From Enterovirga sp. (GTDB taxonomy: Bacteria; Pseudomonadota; Alphaproteobacteria; Rhizobiales; Beijerinckiaceae), in NCBI GenBank assembly GCA_028290385.1, contig JAQGJZ010000185.1, positions 1 through 8,186 on the forward strand: a stretch of 8,186 bases of DNA, in the 5' to 3' direction. The notes under the pieces were generated by a model. The model was not told the DNA's origin and did not search any database. It saw nothing but the letters and a program-made list of their open reading frames with translations. Numbering within the stretch: the first letter of the stretch is position 1; each line of letters begins with the position of its first letter. This document shows, in pieces, positions 6,833 through 8,186 of the stretch. The position numbers and the translations under genes are program-made.

Positions 6833-7034
6833 GAGCCCGGTTCCGACGAGACGATGACGACAGCTTCGCGCAGGCACGCCCGCGCCGGACCTGTCCCGCC
6901 AGCCCGCCGGTACCGATCTCGCCCGTCGACGACGCGCCGGCCTGCCCTCGGGCAGTGGGTTCCGCAGACACCTTACGAGGTGCGCGGCACCAAGCCGACG
7001 GGCCAGATCGTAGACCCACACGAACCGCCGGCGC

Positions 7035-7057
7035 GCGCCCGAGAGGCGCACCAGGAG
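7035..7057 (+). promoter_or_regulatory. rpsA ribosome binding site with adjoining hairpin
   Basis: AGGAG at 7053-7057 lies 5 nt before the ATG, a strong Shine-Dalgarno. A 5-bp hairpin GCGCC/GGCGC with a 5-nt loop (7035-7049) ends 3 nt upstream of it, close enough to affect ribosome access. E. coli rpsA, by contrast, lacks a good Shine-Dalgarno. Confidence 0.55.
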
Positions 7058-7062
7058 ACTGA

Positions 7063-8186
7063 ATGTCAGCAGCTTTGCAGAATAGCGCGCGCGAAGATTT
7101 CGCCGCGATGCTCGCGGAATCCTTCGAGAAGTCCGAGGTCCAAGAGGGCTCGGTCGTCAAGGGGAAGGTCGTCGCGATCGAGAAGGACGTCGCCGTCATC
7201 GACGTCGGCGCGAAGACGGAGGGCCGCGTCCCTCTGAAGGAATTCACCGGCCCCGGCCGGGGCGACCAGCCGCTCCAGGTCGGCGACGAGGTCGAGGTCT
7301 ATCTCGAGCGGGTCGAGAACGCGCTCGGTGAGGCCGTCATCAGCCGTGACAAGGCTCGCCGCGAGGAGAGCTGGGTTAAGCTCGAGCGCGCCTTCGAGGC
7401 GAACGAGCGCGTCAACGGCGTGATCTTCAACCAGGTGAAGGGCGGCTACACGGTCGACCTCGACGGCGCCGTGGCGTTCCTGCCGCGCTCGCAGGTCGAC
7501 ATCCGGCCCGTGCGCGACGTGTCGCCGCTGATGGGCACCCCGCAGCCCTTCATGATCCTCAAGATGGATCGCCGCCGCGGCAACATCGTCGTGTCGCGCC
7601 GCACCGTCCTCGAGGAGAGCCGGGCCGAGCAGCGCTCGGAGCTGGTGGCCAACCTCGAAGAGGGCCAGGTCATCGACGGCGTGGTGAAGAACATCACCGA
7701 ATACGGCGCGTTCGTGGACCTCGGCGGCATCGACGGCCTGCTGCACGTCACGGACATGGCGTGGAGGCGCGTCAATCACCCGTCGGAGGTCGTGAACATC
7801 GGCCAGACCGTCAAGGTGAAGATCATCAAGATCAACCACGAGACGCACCGCATCTCGCTCGGCATCAAGCAGCTCCTGGCCGATCCGTGGGACGGCATCG
7901 CCGCCCGCTACCCGGTCGACGCGAAGCTGAAGGGCCGCGTGACCAACATCACCGATTACGGCGCCTTCGTGGAGCTGGAGCCGGGGATCGAGGGCCAGAT
8001 ACACGTCTCCGAGATGTCCTGGACGAAGAAGAACGTCCATCCGGGCAAGATCGTCTCCACCTCCCAGGAGGTCGAGGTGCAGATCATCGAGGTCGATCCC
8101 GTCAAGCGGCGCATCTCGCTGGGTCTCAAGCAGACCCTGCAGAACCCGTGGGAGGCCTTTGCCGAGCAGCACCCGGTGGGCTCCAC
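7063..8186 (+). CDS. rpsA: 30S ribosomal protein S1, N-terminal part (3' end outside window)
   Basis: S1 binds mRNA on the small ribosomal subunit and helps translation initiation. The frame is open from the ATG to the window edge (374 complete codons). It starts MSAALQNSAREDFAAML, an N-terminal segment that in other S1 proteins docks on S2. Four S1 repeats are visible: 1 about 27-98 (VVKGKVVAIEKDVAVIDVG), 2 about 114-183 (RVNGVIFNQVKGGYTVDLDG), 3 about 201-271 (VIDGVVKNITEYGAFVDLGG) and 4 about 287-358 (KLKGRVTNITDYGAFVELEP). Repeats 3 and 4 have the classic ITxYGAFVxL core and end in RISLGxKQ, as expected for the mRNA-binding repeats. Repeats 1 and 2 are divergent, as in ribosome-binding repeats of the family. 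Full-length alphaproteobacterial S1 is about 560-570 residues, so roughly one third is missing. AGGAG lies 5 nt before the start. cmk, often just upstream in alphaproteobacteria, is absent here. Confidence 0.97.
   Translation, partial: MSAALQNSAREDFAAMLAESFEKSEVQEGSVVKGKVVAIEKDVAVIDVGAKTEGRVPLKEFTGPGRGDQPLQVGDEVEVYLERVENALGEAVISRDKARREESWVKLERAFEANERVNGVIFNQVKGGYTVDLDGAVAFLPRSQVDIRPVRDVSPLMGTPQPFMILKMDRRRGNIVVSRRTVLEESRAEQRSELVANLEEGQVIDGVVKNITEYGAFVDLGGIDGLLHVTDMAWRRVNHPSEVVNIGQTVKVKIIKINHETHRISLGIKQLLADPWDGIAARYPVDAKLKGRVTNITDYGAFVELEPGIEGQIHVSEMSWTKKNVHPGKIVSTSQEVEVQIIEVDPVKRRISLGLKQTLQNPWEAFAEQHPVGS

Larger units (their letters stand above)
6791..7062 (+). other. rpsA leader: Long, structured rpsA upstream/leader region
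   Basis: This 272-bp stretch holds no convincing gene. It begins with an AT-richer patch that may be a promoter (6805-6832). It then has a series of possible RNA hairpins: CTGCC-CTCG-GGCAG (6942-6955); CACCT-TACG-AGGTG (6969-6982), a 5-bp stem with a UNCG-type loop; an alternative GGTGC-GCG-GCACC (6979-6991) that shares bases with the previous stem; a long-range GTGGGTT/GACCCAC pairing (6955-6961 with 7013-7019); and GCGCC-CGAGA-GGCGC (7035-7049), ending 3 nt before the Shine-Dalgarno. No T run follows any stem, so no terminator is called. E. coli rpsA has a structured leader through which S1 represses its own synthesis; a similar role here is inference. Confidence 0.5.

Noticed and set aside
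6942..6955. Hairpin considered as a terminator after the isomerase gene
   Set aside because: The stem is only 5 bp and has no T run after it, and it lies about 150 bp past the stop codon.
6854..7237. A 127-codon plus-strand open frame in the rpsA leader
   Set aside because: It runs 175 bases into rpsA in another frame, is rich in Arg, Pro and Ser, and has no ribosome binding site. I read it as chance.
7066..8172. A 368-codon minus-strand open frame across rpsA
   Set aside because: It is an antisense shadow. The repeats of Asp, Leu and His in it mirror the repeated S1 domains on the plus strand.

Overview
The window looks like ordinary chromosomal DNA from a high-GC alphaproteobacterium, most likely Hyphomicrobiales. 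By eye about two thirds of bases are G or C, and codon third positions are almost all G or C. The gene order, the receptor's C-terminal tail and the S1 sequence fit that group; the genus cannot be fixed from this window. I see no mobile element, CRISPR array, tRNA or rRNA, and no clearly new system. The window holds a chemotaxis operon end, a flagellar switch gene pair, one thiol-fold enzyme and the start of a ribosomal protein gene.

Left half (1-3752, minus strand): four genes packed head to tail and transcribed leftwards. They are a transmembrane methyl-accepting chemotaxis receptor, a small STAS-domain protein, a CheY-type response regulator, and the first 234 codons of the histidine kinase CheA, which runs off the left edge. 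The order receptor-STAS-cheY-cheA is that of the first part of the main che operons of Sinorhizobium meliloti (icpA-cheS-cheY1-cheA) and Caulobacter (mcpA-cheX-cheYI-cheAI). cheW, cheR and cheB would be expected beyond base 1. Three of the four genes start with GTG. Gaps are 10 and 29 nt, and the STAS gene overlaps cheY by 4 nt (GTGA), so the genes are probably one transcript with translational coupling.

Middle (3753-4039): a 287-bp divergent intergenic region that must hold promoters for both the che operon and fliM. It contains a possible CtrA-like site and a perfect 6-bp hairpin in the presumed fliM leader.

Right half (4040-8186, plus strand): fliM, then fliG, which encode the C-ring proteins that receive the CheY signal and make torque. 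Next is a DsbA-fold protein of the 2-hydroxychromene-2-carboxylate isomerase / kappa-GST family. A 272-bp leader region follows with several hairpins, two of them mutually exclusive, and then rpsA (ribosomal protein S1), whose first 374 codons are present. No fliN follows fliG and no cmk precedes rpsA, so the right half is a junction of functionally unrelated blocks.

Together, the left genes sense and process the stimulus (receptor, CheA, CheY, modulated by the STAS protein) and the FliM/FliG pair is the motor end of the same pathway.
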